6,670 nt of DNA. Origin: Pseudomonadota bacterium (GTDB lineage: Bacteria > Pseudomonadota > Alphaproteobacteria > Rhizobiales > Hyphomicrobiaceae). The notes beneath the pieces were generated by a model. The model made no database searches and was not told the DNA's origin. It saw only the letters and a list, made by a program, of their open reading frames with translations. Positions 1 to 5,688 of this stretch are shown piece after piece. Made by a program: the position numbers and the translations under genes. The stretch lies in contig JAEYYJ010000435.1 in the NCBI GenBank assembly GCA_023430845.1, forward strand, positions 1-6,670. Direction: 5' to 3'. The first letter of the stretch is position 1. Each line of letters opens with the position of its first letter.

Positions 1-42
1 GAGACGCTGGTGAACCGGAAACTCCTCGCCAAAGCCGCCTGA
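1..42 (+). CDS. 3' end of an unidentified protein-coding gene (partial)
   Basis: An open frame enters from the left edge in phase 1 and ends with TGA at 40-42. It encodes the tail ETLVNRKLLAKAA, which is too short to assign to a family. The gene runs toward marR on the opposite strand, and the two stop codons are only 13 bases apart. The short spacing and the hairpin right after the stop support this being a true gene end, but 13 codons could also stay open by chance. Confidence 0.4.
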   Translation, partial: ETLVNRKLLAKAA

Positions 43-48
43 ATGGTC

Positions 49-68
49 GCGGCGCCTATTCGCGCCGC
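49..68. terminator. GC hairpin at the convergent gene junction, possible two-way terminator
   Basis: GCGGCGC (49-55) and GCGCCGC (62-68) form a perfect 7-bp stem with a 6-base loop. The loop holds the stop codon of the MarR gene (56-58). It sits exactly where two converging genes meet, which is where a shared terminator is expected. No T-run follows on either strand, so it is not a classical intrinsic terminator. It could instead stabilise 3' ends, or be a chance product of GC-rich coding sequence. Confidence 0.35.
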
Positions 69-571
69 CCTGGATTGCCCTCAGGCGTGCGCAGCGAGGC
101 AACGATCAGCCGCAAATCCTCAACGAGGTTTGCGCGCTGCTCAGCGTTGAGCGTTGCCACGATGCGGGCGTCGACGGCTTCGACCTTGGGCCGCGCTGCA
201 GCAAGTATGCGCAAGCCCTCATCGGTCAGCCTGACGGCATAGGCGCGGGCATCCTCGCGAGTGCGCCGGCGCTGAAGAAGCCCCTTCTTGAGCATCCGGC
301 GCACGATATCCGCGAGCGTCGAACGGTCGATCCCGGTCACTTCCACCAAGTCCGTCTGGCTCAGGCCCTCACGCTGGGCTACCGTCAGCAGGACCGCGAA
401 TTGGCGCGGCGTCAGGTCGAGCTCGCCCATCTCAGCTGCAAAGATGTCGGCAGCGCATTGGCCGGCCCGATGCAAGAGATGTATCGGCGACCGCACGAGG
501 GCCGCTGGCTCGGCTCCCTCGACGTTTTGGTGCGTTCTATGTTTCATCGTGCGGAATGCCGCCATCCTCAT
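56..571 (-). CDS. MarR-family winged-helix transcriptional regulator
   Basis: The 171-residue protein has the size and pattern of a MarR regulator, a dimeric winged-helix repressor that usually releases DNA on binding a small ligand. Residues 53-63 (LTPRQFAVLLT) open the DNA-binding domain. Residues 70-94 hold the helix-turn-helix, including SQTDLVEVTGIDRSTLADIV. Residues 96-118 form the wing, with the family-typical run of basic residues, the DxRA signature (REDARAYAVRLT) and TDEG. Helices at about 25-50 and 125-162 would form the dimer interface. The ATG at 571 is preferred because GGGGG lies 4 bases upstream. ATGs at codons 3 and 9 are possible and would not touch the domain. Its target is unknown: it stands alone, 206 bases downstream of the ispZ block and convergent with the gene at the left edge. 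Confidence 0.9.
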   Translation of the reverse strand: MRMAAFRTMKHRTHQNVEGAEPAALVRSPIHLLHRAGQCAADIFAAEMGELDLTPRQFAVLLTVAQREGLSQTDLVEVTGIDRSTLADIVRRMLKKGLLQRRRTREDARAYAVRLTDEGLRILAAARPKVEAVDARIVATLNAEQRANLVEDLRLIVASLRTPEGNPGRRE

Positions 572-629
572 TAACCCCCGATCGGACCTGCCTTCCTCGA
601 ACCTCCTGCGGCTGGCACTTACATCCGAA

Positions 630-643
630 GCAGATTACTCTGC
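630..643. promoter_or_regulatory. Candidate operator upstream of the MarR gene (inverted repeat)
   Basis: GCAGA (630-634) and TCTGC (639-643) form a perfect inverted repeat separated by TTAC, about 59 bases upstream of the MarR start. It overlaps an 8-base palindrome, TCTGCAGA (639-646). MarR proteins commonly repress their own genes through short palindromes, so this is a reasonable candidate site. The arms are short and I see no convincing -10/-35 pair nearby, so the call is weak. Confidence 0.2.
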
Positions 644-668
644 AGAAACAAGCACTGGCGCGCACCCC

Positions 669-687
669 TACCCGCAAAGAGCGGGTG
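669..687 (-). terminator. Small hairpin in the gap between ispZ and the MarR gene
   Basis: ACCCGC (670-675) and GCGGGT (681-686) pair perfectly around the loop AAAGA, with one more T-G pair possible outside. It lies about 92 bases beyond the stop of the last ispZ-family gene. No T-run follows on either strand, so a terminator role is only suggested by position. The rest of the 206-base gap (572-777) shows no credible gene or RNA. Confidence 0.25.
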
Positions 688-762
688 AGGCCCGATGGTC
701 GAATCCATGGCGCGGAATAGAAACAGATCTTCCGGAACAGAGCAAATGTGGACTGCGATCAG

Positions 763-780
763 TGAACCCCCTTTGGTTCA
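763..780 (-). terminator. Hairpin overlapping the stop codon of the downstream ispZ-family gene
   Basis: TGAACC (763-768) and GGTTCA (775-780) form a perfect 6-bp inverted repeat with a 6-base loop. On the minus strand the first three bases of the stem are the TGA stop of the ispZ gene. It has moderate GC content and no T-run after it, so it could be a weak terminator, a 3'-end protecting structure, or chance. Confidence 0.25.
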
Positions 781-1386
781 AGGTGCGTCGTCCGCCTTCT
801 CGAGCCCATATCGCTGGATGAGCCCAACCTGCAGCATCGCGAAGATGATTGTGAGCGGCAGAATGCCGAAGACCTTGAAGCTCGCCCAGGTCCCCTCGCT
901 GAAGTTCCGCCACACGATCTCGTTGAGAACGGCCATGGCTAGGAAGAAACCGATCCAGCGATAGGTGAGCTTGCGCCAACCTTCCTCCGTCAGCCGGAAG
1001 GCCTGGCCGAGCAGGAGCTGGAGAAAGTTGCGCCCAGTGAGCAGGCCGCCCCCAAGCGCGACGGCGAACAGAACATTCACCATCGTCGGCTTCATCTTGA
1101 TGAAGCGGGCATCGTTCAGCCAGAGCGTCAGCGCACCAAAGCCCACGACAAGCACTGTGGTCAGAACCAGGGTGGGAGAAATGTGGCCGAGCCAGACCCG
1201 CGAGACGATCATCGCGACGACCGTCGCGGCCATGAGAACGCCCGTCGCGACGTAGATGTTCGATGCCATGTAGGCAGCAAAGAACAGCAGCAGCGGTGCC
1301 AGATCGAGGATCAGCTTGACGAGCTGCTTGCTGTCGGCGGCAGGGGCGGCGTCGGCTTCGCCGTCACGGGGTGCCGGTACGGTCAT
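778..1386 (-). CDS. ispZ: Septation protein A / inner-membrane protein YciB (IspZ family), canonical copy
   Basis: This 202-residue membrane protein matches the IspZ/YciB family, which is linked to cell division and envelope integrity through an unclear mechanism. A hydrophilic N-terminus of about 20 residues is followed by five or six membrane segments, at roughly 28-44, 46-62, 70-90, 102-117, 143-159 and 171-188. The family's conserved C-terminal half is complete: KPTMVN, LLTGRNF, LGQAFRLTEEGWRKLT, FFLAMAVLNEIVW and FKVFGILPLT. Two ATG codons are adjacent. The second (1384-1386) is chosen because a perfect AGGAGG sits 6 bases before it but only 3 bases before the first. It is the last gene of the minus-strand block, lying behind a terminator-like element and a second, more divergent family member. 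It is the copy closest to the textbook pattern, so it is the likely orthologue of ispZ. Confidence 0.92.
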   Translation of the reverse strand: MTVPAPRDGEADAAPAADSKQLVKLILDLAPLLLFFAAYMASNIYVATGVLMAATVVAMIVSRVWLGHISPTLVLTTVLVVGFGALTLWLNDARFIKMKPTMVNVLFAVALGGGLLTGRNFLQLLLGQAFRLTEEGWRKLTYRWIGFFLAMAVLNEIVWRNFSEGTWASFKVFGILPLTIIFAMLQVGLIQRYGLEKADDAP

Positions 1387-1392
1387 CATCGA

Positions 1393-1398
1393 CCTCCT
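1393..1398 (-). promoter_or_regulatory. Ribosome binding site that decides the ispZ start
   Basis: The minus strand reads AGGAGG here, a full match to the anti-Shine-Dalgarno sequence. Spacing is 3 bases to the first ATG of the pair and 6 to the second, which favours the second. It is the strongest ribosome binding site seen in the window, so this gene is probably translated independently of the genes upstream. Confidence 0.7.
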
Positions 1399-1433
1399 GA
1401 ATCACAATGCGGCGCGCACACGTGGCCCCCGCC

Positions 1434-1464
1434 AAAAACGAGGCCAGCCAACGTGCGGCCGGCC
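1434..1464 (-). terminator. Intrinsic terminator or attenuator between the two ispZ-family genes
   Basis: On the minus strand GGCCGGCC (1464-1457) pairs with GGCTGGCC (1449-1442) through 8 bp, including one G-T wobble, around the 7-base loop GCACGTT. Three bases later comes TTTTT (1438-1434). A very GC-rich stem followed by a T-run is the classic intrinsic terminator layout, and it starts 3 bases past the stop of the upstream gene. The T-run is short and displaced by 3 bases, so termination may be partial. If it works, the dapF–mtaB–ftsY transcript would mostly end here and the following ispZ would depend on read-through or its own promoter. I find no clear promoter between this element and the next start. 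Confidence 0.5.
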
Positions 1465-1467
1465 GGG

Positions 1468-2106
1468 CTATTGGCTGTTCGACTTGTTCTCGACAGGCAC
1501 AGGCAGCCGGTGGCGCTGTAGCAGTCGCACTTGCCACCACATGAATAGCCCTGTCAGCGGCATCACGATGAACAGCTTGAACAGAATCCACACATCGACG
1601 CCAGTGAAGAGCCGGTTCAGAGCCCAGAATTGCGTATGCTCGAAGCCCAGGCGCACAGCCTCGTTGCACCCAGCCGTAACGAGGAAAAACCACGCGAGAT
1701 TGGCGGTCAGTTTGTTCCAGCCTTCGTTCGTGTAGTGGAACGTGGTGCCGAAGACGAAGCGGAAGAAGTTGCGATCCGTCTTAAGGCCCCACCAAAGCAG
1801 GGCGGCCACAAACGTATTGAAGAGCGTGACCTTGATCTGCACCCACTTGGGGTCGCCGGTGATGATCGTCAGCAGGCCAAACGTGATGCTCACGGCGCCG
1901 GCAATGAACGGCATGATCGGCGGGCGCCCGAGGATGCTGAGCGTCGCGATGAGTGCCAGGATCGTCGTCGCGATGAGTGCCCACGTGCCGGCGGCGATGC
2001 CCCAGATGCCGTTCACGAGAAACATGGCGACCAGCGGTCCCATCTCCCCGAGGATGTTGACGGTCTGGATCCGGTTGAATGGATAATGCTTCGTCAACCA
2101 ACCCAT
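1468..2106 (-). CDS. Divergent IspZ/YciB-family membrane protein (second copy)
   Basis: The 212-residue protein shares the IspZ family pattern with the gene that follows it: KVTLFNTF, GLKTDRNFF, FGTTFHYTNEGWNKLT, WFFLVTAGCNEAVR, FKLFIVMPLT and a final Q.RLLQRHRL. Membrane segments are likely at about 22-40, 41-60, 64-83, 94-108, 136-150 and 174-193. It differs clearly from the neighbouring copy: the segment between the conserved Asn-Glu and Phe-Lys is 26 residues here against 13 there. The ATG at 2104-2106 is chosen because AGGAAG lies 6 bases upstream. An in-frame ATG at 2172 would add 22 charged residues with no family match and no ribosome binding site. It lies 78 bases after ftsY and is probably part of the same transcript. 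Family membership is secure; whether it has a separate role is unknown. Confidence 0.88.
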   Translation of the reverse strand: MGWLTKHYPFNRIQTVNILGEMGPLVAMFLVNGIWGIAAGTWALIATTILALIATLSILGRPPIMPFIAGAVSITFGLLTIITGDPKWVQIKVTLFNTFVAALLWWGLKTDRNFFRFVFGTTFHYTNEGWNKLTANLAWFFLVTAGCNEAVRLGFEHTQFWALNRLFTGVDVWILFKLFIVMPLTGLFMWWQVRLLQRHRLPVPVENKSNSQ

Positions 2107-2141
2107 GAACCGCTTCCTACCCCTGCTTTCTCGCTTGGCTT

Positions 2142-2162
2142 GTGCCCCGGGGATGGGGCCAC
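2142..2162 (-). other. Hairpin in the ftsY–ispZ-family spacer
   Basis: On the minus strand GTGGCCCC and GGGGCAC pair with one bulged G around a loop of six bases. It lies in the 78-base gap between the ftsY stop and the next start. No T-run follows, so termination is unlikely. It may be an RNA-processing or stability element, or it may be incidental. Confidence 0.25.
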
Positions 2163-2184
2163 ATGCCATCATTGTCGAGATTGA

Positions 2185-3366
2185 TTAACCGACCGCAATA
2201 GCCCGCGCAAATTCCTTGGGATCGAACGGCTGGAGATCATCCGCCGCCTCCCCCACACCGATGGCGTGAACGGGCAAGCCGAAGCGGGCCGATATGGCAA
2301 CGAGGATGCCCCCCCGAGCCGTTCCGTCGAGCTTCGTCATCACCAGTCCCGTCACCCCCGCCCGATCCTTGAACACTTCGACTTGGGACAGGGCATTTTG
2401 CCCAGTCGTCGCGTCGAGCACCAGCAGGACCGTGTGCGGTGCAGAAGGATCGAGCTTGCGCAGCACACGAACGACCTTTTCGAGCTCGTCCATGAGGCCT
2501 TGCTTGTTCTGGAGGCGCCCGGCCGTATCGATCAGGAGAACGTCGCTGCGAGCTTCCTGCGCTGCCTTCAGCGCGTCAAAGGCGAGGCCCGCTGCATCCG
2601 CACCGACTTTGTGCGCGACGACGGGCGCGCTCGTGCGCTCGCCCCAGATCTTGAGCTGATCGATAGCGGCCGCGCGAAAGGTGTCGCCGGCGGCCATCAT
2701 GACCGACTGTCCTGCGCGCTTGAACTGCTGCGCGAGCTTGCCGATTGTCGTCGTCTTGCCCGCTCCATTGACGCCGACCACGAGGATCACGTGCGGCTTC
2801 AGCGCGCCATCGAGCTCAAGCGGCTTGGCTACCGGCACGAGCACGCGCTCGACCTCGTCGGCGAGAACAGTACGCACATCCTCCTGCGAAATGCCCTTGG
2901 CATAGCGCCCGTGGGAGAGCGTGTCCGTTATGCGCGTTGCCGTCTCGACACCGAGATCGGCCTGGAGAAGCACATCCTCGAGATCGTCGAGTGTATCTGC
3001 GTCGAGCTTGCTCTTCGTGAAAAGGCCGGTGATGCCTTCCGAGAGCTTCGACGACGTTTTGGTGAGACCGGCCTTGAGACGCGAGAACCAGCCGCCCTTC
3101 TGCGCGGGCGCAGGCTCCACCTCTGCCGCCTCAGCGACATCGATATCCGGCACTTCGGCAACGAGCACTTCCTCTGCTGCCGTCTGCTCCGCCGCTGCGA
3201 CATGCATCGGTTCCGCGATCGGGGAGGAAGGCGTATCGCCGTTCTTGTTCTCGTCGTCTTCCTTGATCTCGACATCCGGCTCGGGAGAGGGTGCGGGCGC
3301 AGGTGCTGGCGCGCCGCCGAACAGGCGCCCGAACAGGCCGCGCTTTTTCTCTTCCGGTGCGCTCAC
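2185..3366 (-). CDS. ftsY: Signal recognition particle receptor FtsY
   Basis: FtsY is the membrane-bound GTPase that docks ribosome–SRP complexes at the Sec translocon, paired with Ffh. The 393 residues begin with a short amphipathic stretch (GLFGRLFGG, 10-18), then an Ala/Pro run and an acidic linker to about residue 88. A second membrane-binding helix follows at 91-112, next to the N domain (about 115-185). The G domain is complete: P-loop GVNGAGKTTT (198-207), the SRP-GTPase insertion-box motif DTFRAAA (228-234), DTAGR (280-284), TKLDG (344-348) and the closing GVGE (370-373). The start is GTG at 3364-3366. It overlaps the mtaB stop by 4 bases (GTGA) and has AGAAGG 6 bases upstream, so translation is probably coupled to mtaB. 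The length fits the alphaproteobacterial type with a moderate acidic N-terminus. Nothing appears broken. Confidence 0.97.
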   Translation of the reverse strand: MSAPEEKKRGLFGRLFGGAPAPAPAPSPEPDVEIKEDDENKNGDTPSSPIAEPMHVAAAEQTAAEEVLVAEVPDIDVAEAAEVEPAPAQKGGWFSRLKAGLTKTSSKLSEGITGLFTKSKLDADTLDDLEDVLLQADLGVETATRITDTLSHGRYAKGISQEDVRTVLADEVERVLVPVAKPLELDGALKPHVILVVGVNGAGKTTTIGKLAQQFKRAGQSVMMAAGDTFRAAAIDQLKIWGERTSAPVVAHKVGADAAGLAFDALKAAQEARSDVLLIDTAGRLQNKQGLMDELEKVVRVLRKLDPSAPHTVLLVLDATTGQNALSQVEVFKDRAGVTGLVMTKLDGTARGGILVAISARFGLPVHAIGVGEAADDLQPFDPKEFARAIAVG

Positions 3367-4703
3367 GATCCACCTTCTGCCCAGAGCCGTCGACCGTCAT
3401 GGCGGTTCGCTCGTGCTCTCACGATATGGCCAACCGGGTACGTATGGGCAAGATGCACCTCGGTGAAGTCCTCGGCGCGGCCGAGCCCCGGCTTTTCTAT
3501 AAGTACCAGTAGTTCGCGACCGATCTGTGTTCCGAGATGGCGATCTGTGGCGCTTTGTCCCGCGGCCCGGAGTCGCTCCGCGCGCGCCTTGACGGTTGCC
3601 CGATCGACTTGGGGCATCCGCGCCGCAGGCGTGCCCGTGCGAGGCGAGAACGGGAATGCGTGGATGCCGGCGAGGCCGCAACGCTCGACGAGATCGAGCG
3701 TGTTGGCGAACATGGCTTCGGTTTCTGTCGGGAAGCCCGCGATCAGATCGGCCGTGATCGCGATATCCGGCCTCAGGCGGCGCACCTCGTCACAGAAGCG
3801 GATCGCGTCAGCGCGCAGATGGCGGCGCTTCATGCGCTTGAGGATCATATCGTCGCCGGCCTGCAGCGAAAGATGCAGATGCGGCATGAGACGCGGCTCG
3901 CCGGCAATGGCCTCGATCAGCTCGGGATCGGCCTCGATGCTGTCGATCGAGGAAATACGCAGTCGCTGCAGCTCAGGCACGAGACGCAGAATGCGCCGCA
4001 CGAGACTGCCGAGACGTGGCGTCGCCGGAAGATCCGAACCCCAGGATGTCAGATCGACACCCGTCAGCACGACTTCTGCGTGGCCCGCTGCGACGAGGCC
4101 CTTGATCTCGGCGACGACGGCGCCCGCTGGCACGGAACGCGAAGGCCCGCGCCCATAAGGAATAATGCAGAACGTGCAGCGATGATCACAGCCATTCTGG
4201 ATCTGCACGAAGGCGCGCGCGCGGCTGCCGAAGCCATGCTCCAGATGTCCCGCCGTCTCGCGCACGGACATGATGTCGTTGACGGCAACGCGCGGGCTGT
4301 CGCCGGTTGCAAGCGCCGTCCAGGTTTGTGCCGCGACTTTCTCGCCATTGCCGATGACATGATCGACCTCGGGCATGGCAGCGAAATTCTGAGGCTCGAT
4401 CTGCGCCGCGCAACCGGTGACGACGATGCGTGCGGAAGGATTGGCACGGCGCATCTTGCGGATGGTCTGGCGCGCCTGGCGTACGGCCTCAGCCGTGACG
4501 GCGCAGGTGTTGACGATGACGGTGTCGCCAAGCCCCGCGGCTGCCGCATGCCCGCGCATGACTTCGGACTCGTAGGCATTGAGACGACAGCCGAGCGTGA
4601 TGATTTCGACACCGCCGGCTTCGCGCGCAGGCTCGCGCGTGATCTCATCCGACGCGGACACGACGTCGTCGATCGGCGGTGCGATGGTGGCGGTATCCTC
4701 CAT
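3363..4703 (-). CDS. mtaB: tRNA (t6A37) C2-methylthiotransferase MtaB
   Basis: MtaB is a radical-SAM enzyme that adds a methylthio group to t6A at position 37 of tRNAs reading ANN codons. In the 446-residue protein, the N-terminal UPF0004 domain carries three cluster-binding cysteines: Cys39 in TLGCRLN, Cys67 in NTCAVT and Cys98 in VTGCAAQ. The radical-SAM domain carries the CX3CX2C motif at Cys172, Cys176 and Cys179. Further family blocks are LTGVDLTSWG (213-222), LHLSLQAGDD (276-285), and ADLIAGFPTE (318-327). A TRAM-type RNA-binding region fills about 393-441. TLGCRLNAYESE is the MtaB wording rather than that of MiaB or RimO. The ATG at 4701-4703 follows AGGCGG by 7 bases and lies 11 bases after the dapF stop. 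A longer in-frame start at 4910 would overlap dapF and add 69 Arg/His-rich residues with no family match. Confidence 0.95.
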   Translation of the reverse strand: MEDTATIAPPIDDVVSASDEITREPAREAGGVEIITLGCRLNAYESEVMRGHAAAAGLGDTVIVNTCAVTAEAVRQARQTIRKMRRANPSARIVVTGCAAQIEPQNFAAMPEVDHVIGNGEKVAAQTWTALATGDSPRVAVNDIMSVRETAGHLEHGFGSRARAFVQIQNGCDHRCTFCIIPYGRGPSRSVPAGAVVAEIKGLVAAGHAEVVLTGVDLTSWGSDLPATPRLGSLVRRILRLVPELQRLRISSIDSIEADPELIEAIAGEPRLMPHLHLSLQAGDDMILKRMKRRHLRADAIRFCDEVRRLRPDIAITADLIAGFPTETEAMFANTLDLVERCGLAGIHAFPFSPRTGTPAARMPQVDRATVKARAERLRAAGQSATDRHLGTQIGRELLVLIEKPGLGRAEDFTEVHLAHTYPVGHIVRARANRHDGRRLWAEGGS

Positions 4704-4714
4704 GTGGACGCCGC

Positions 4715-5581
4715 CTAGCCAGCTGTCGCGAGTGGGGCCGGATCGAGCGTGCCTTCGTGCTCGAGCTCGGCCGGGCCGGTCATGATGATGTGGTTGTCCG
4801 CCCGCCATTCGATGACGAGAGGACCGCCCGGAAGGGTCACAGTCACCTTGCGGTCGGTGAGCCCGATACGTGCGGCCGACACCGCTGCCGCGCAGGCTGC
4901 CGAGCCGCACGCGCGCGTGAGACCCGCGCCGCGCTCCCAGGTGCGGAGCGTGATCGCGCCACGGCTGTCGACACGTGCGATAGAGATATTGGCGCGCTCG
5001 GGAAAGAGCGGGTGATTTTCCAGCATGGGACCAATGCGGCCGAGATCGATCGCGGCCGGATCGTCCACCCAGAAAACGGCGTGTGGATTGCCGACGTTCA
5101 CGACGGCCGGCGAATGGATGATCGGCTTGTCGGCAGGGCCAACCTGCAACTCGATGCGGCGCGTGTCATGGAAAGCCTCGGACAGCGGAATGTCCTGCCA
5201 GCCGAAGCGCGGCTCGCCCATGTCGACGGAGATCGACGCCGCGCTCTCGAACTTCACATCGAGCAAGCCGCCGTCGGAGACATACTTGAACTCGGCCCGC
5301 CCCGTGTCACGGTTGGCGAGCAGACCGACGCAGCGCGTGCCGTTACCGCACGCCTGAGCAAGCGAGCCGTCCGTGTTGTAGATCAGGATGCGGGCGTCGA
5401 GGCCGGGGCTCGGCGGGTCGTGCAAGACCATCATCTGGTCAAAGTGCGTCTCAGGCCGAGACGCGATCGCGGCGGCTTCCTCGACCGTGAACTTCTTGGG
5501 CGATCCGCGCAGATCGACCACGACGATCTCGTTGCCGAGGCCGTTCATCTTCGCATAGCGGATTGCCGAGGGCGCGCTCAT
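4715..5581 (-). CDS. dapF: Diaminopimelate epimerase DapF
   Basis: DapF converts LL- to meso-diaminopimelate, the cytoplasmic step feeding lysine synthesis and peptidoglycan cross-linking. The 288-residue length is normal. The protein opens with [17 protein letters not shown] (7-23). The two catalytic cysteines of this cofactor-free epimerase are present: Cys78 in ACGNGTRC and Cys225 in ACGSAAC. The substrate-binding blocks NTDGS (69-73), GNPHAVF (164-170) and ERGAGLT (217-223) are also present. [15 protein letters not shown] is the alphaproteobacterial wording. The ATG at 5579-5581 is chosen over a GTG at 5614 because the family begins near the [12 protein letters not shown] stretch, the GTG has no ribosome binding site, and the GTG falls inside the predicted -35 box. 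It is the first gene of the block that continues into mtaB and ftsY. The gene has no good Shine-Dalgarno, consistent with a leaderless message. Confidence 0.96.
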   Translation of the reverse strand: MSAPSAIRYAKMNGLGNEIVVVDLRGSPKKFTVEEAAAIASRPETHFDQMMVLHDPPSPGLDARILIYNTDGSLAQACGNGTRCVGLLANRDTGRAEFKYVSDGGLLDVKFESAASISVDMGEPRFGWQDIPLSEAFHDTRRIELQVGPADKPIIHSPAVVNVGNPHAVFWVDDPAAIDLGRIGPMLENHPLFPERANISIARVDSRGAITLRTWERGAGLTRACGSAACAAAVSAARIGLTDRKVTVTLPGGPLVIEWRADNHIIMTGPAELEHEGTLDPAPLATAG

Positions 5582-5587
5582 GCGCCC

Positions 5588-5616
5588 ATATATGGGAAAT
5601 TGCGGTTCCGGCACAA
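5588..5616 (-). promoter_or_regulatory. Predicted sigma-70-type promoter of the dapF operon
   Basis: The minus strand carries TTGTGC (5616-5611), a 17-base spacer, and ATATAT (5593-5588). This resembles the rhizobial housekeeping consensus CTTGAC–N17–CTATAT, with a good -10 and a moderate -35. Only six bases separate the -10 from the dapF ATG, so transcription would begin at or next to the start codon and give a leaderless message. The -10 lies in the middle of a perfect 12-base palindrome, CCCATATATGGG (5585-5596). Confidence 0.45.
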
Positions 5617-5628
5617 TCTGTTTGCCGG
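5608..5628. repeat. Inverted repeat over the dapF -35 region, possible operator
   Basis: CCGGCA (5608-5613) and TGCCGG (5623-5628) form a perfect inverted repeat with a 9-base spacer, overlapping the predicted dapF -35 box. A third copy, TGCCGG, is at 5640-5645, 17 bases after the second. A 21-base two-fold site in a divergent intergenic region could bind a dimeric regulator of dapF, of the methyltransferase gene, or of both. High GC content makes chance copies of CCGGC fairly likely. Confidence 0.3.
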
Positions 5629-5688
5629 TGCGGAGGGCCTGCCGGGCTCACTTTCCACGCCGTTCAGAACGCGCGCGCCCCCGAGACA

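Noticed and set aside
695..708. ATGG–TCGAAT–CCAT resembling a tRNA T-arm
   Set aside because: The loop has six bases instead of seven, the stem is only 4 bp, and no acceptor, D-arm or anticodon arm can be found around it.
572..777. A possible small gene or RNA in the 206-base gap between ispZ and the MarR gene
   Set aside because: No open frame with a ribosome binding site and no extended structure beyond the short hairpins already listed. I see nothing further there.
2266..4158. A 630-codon open frame on the plus strand opposite ftsY and mtaB
   Set aside because: It is a mirror of two clearly real genes on the other strand. It is rich in Arg, shows no domain pattern, and is the kind of antisense frame high-GC DNA produces.
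3537..4718. A 393-codon plus-strand frame opposite mtaB
   Set aside because: It lies in antisense register to MtaB, whose catalytic cysteines and domains are intact. No recognisable protein features and no ribosome binding site support it.
4704..4910. A longer N-terminus for mtaB starting at 4910
   Set aside because: The added 69 residues are dapF sequence read in another frame, rich in Arg and His. The ATG at 4703 has a ribosome binding site and fits the family length.
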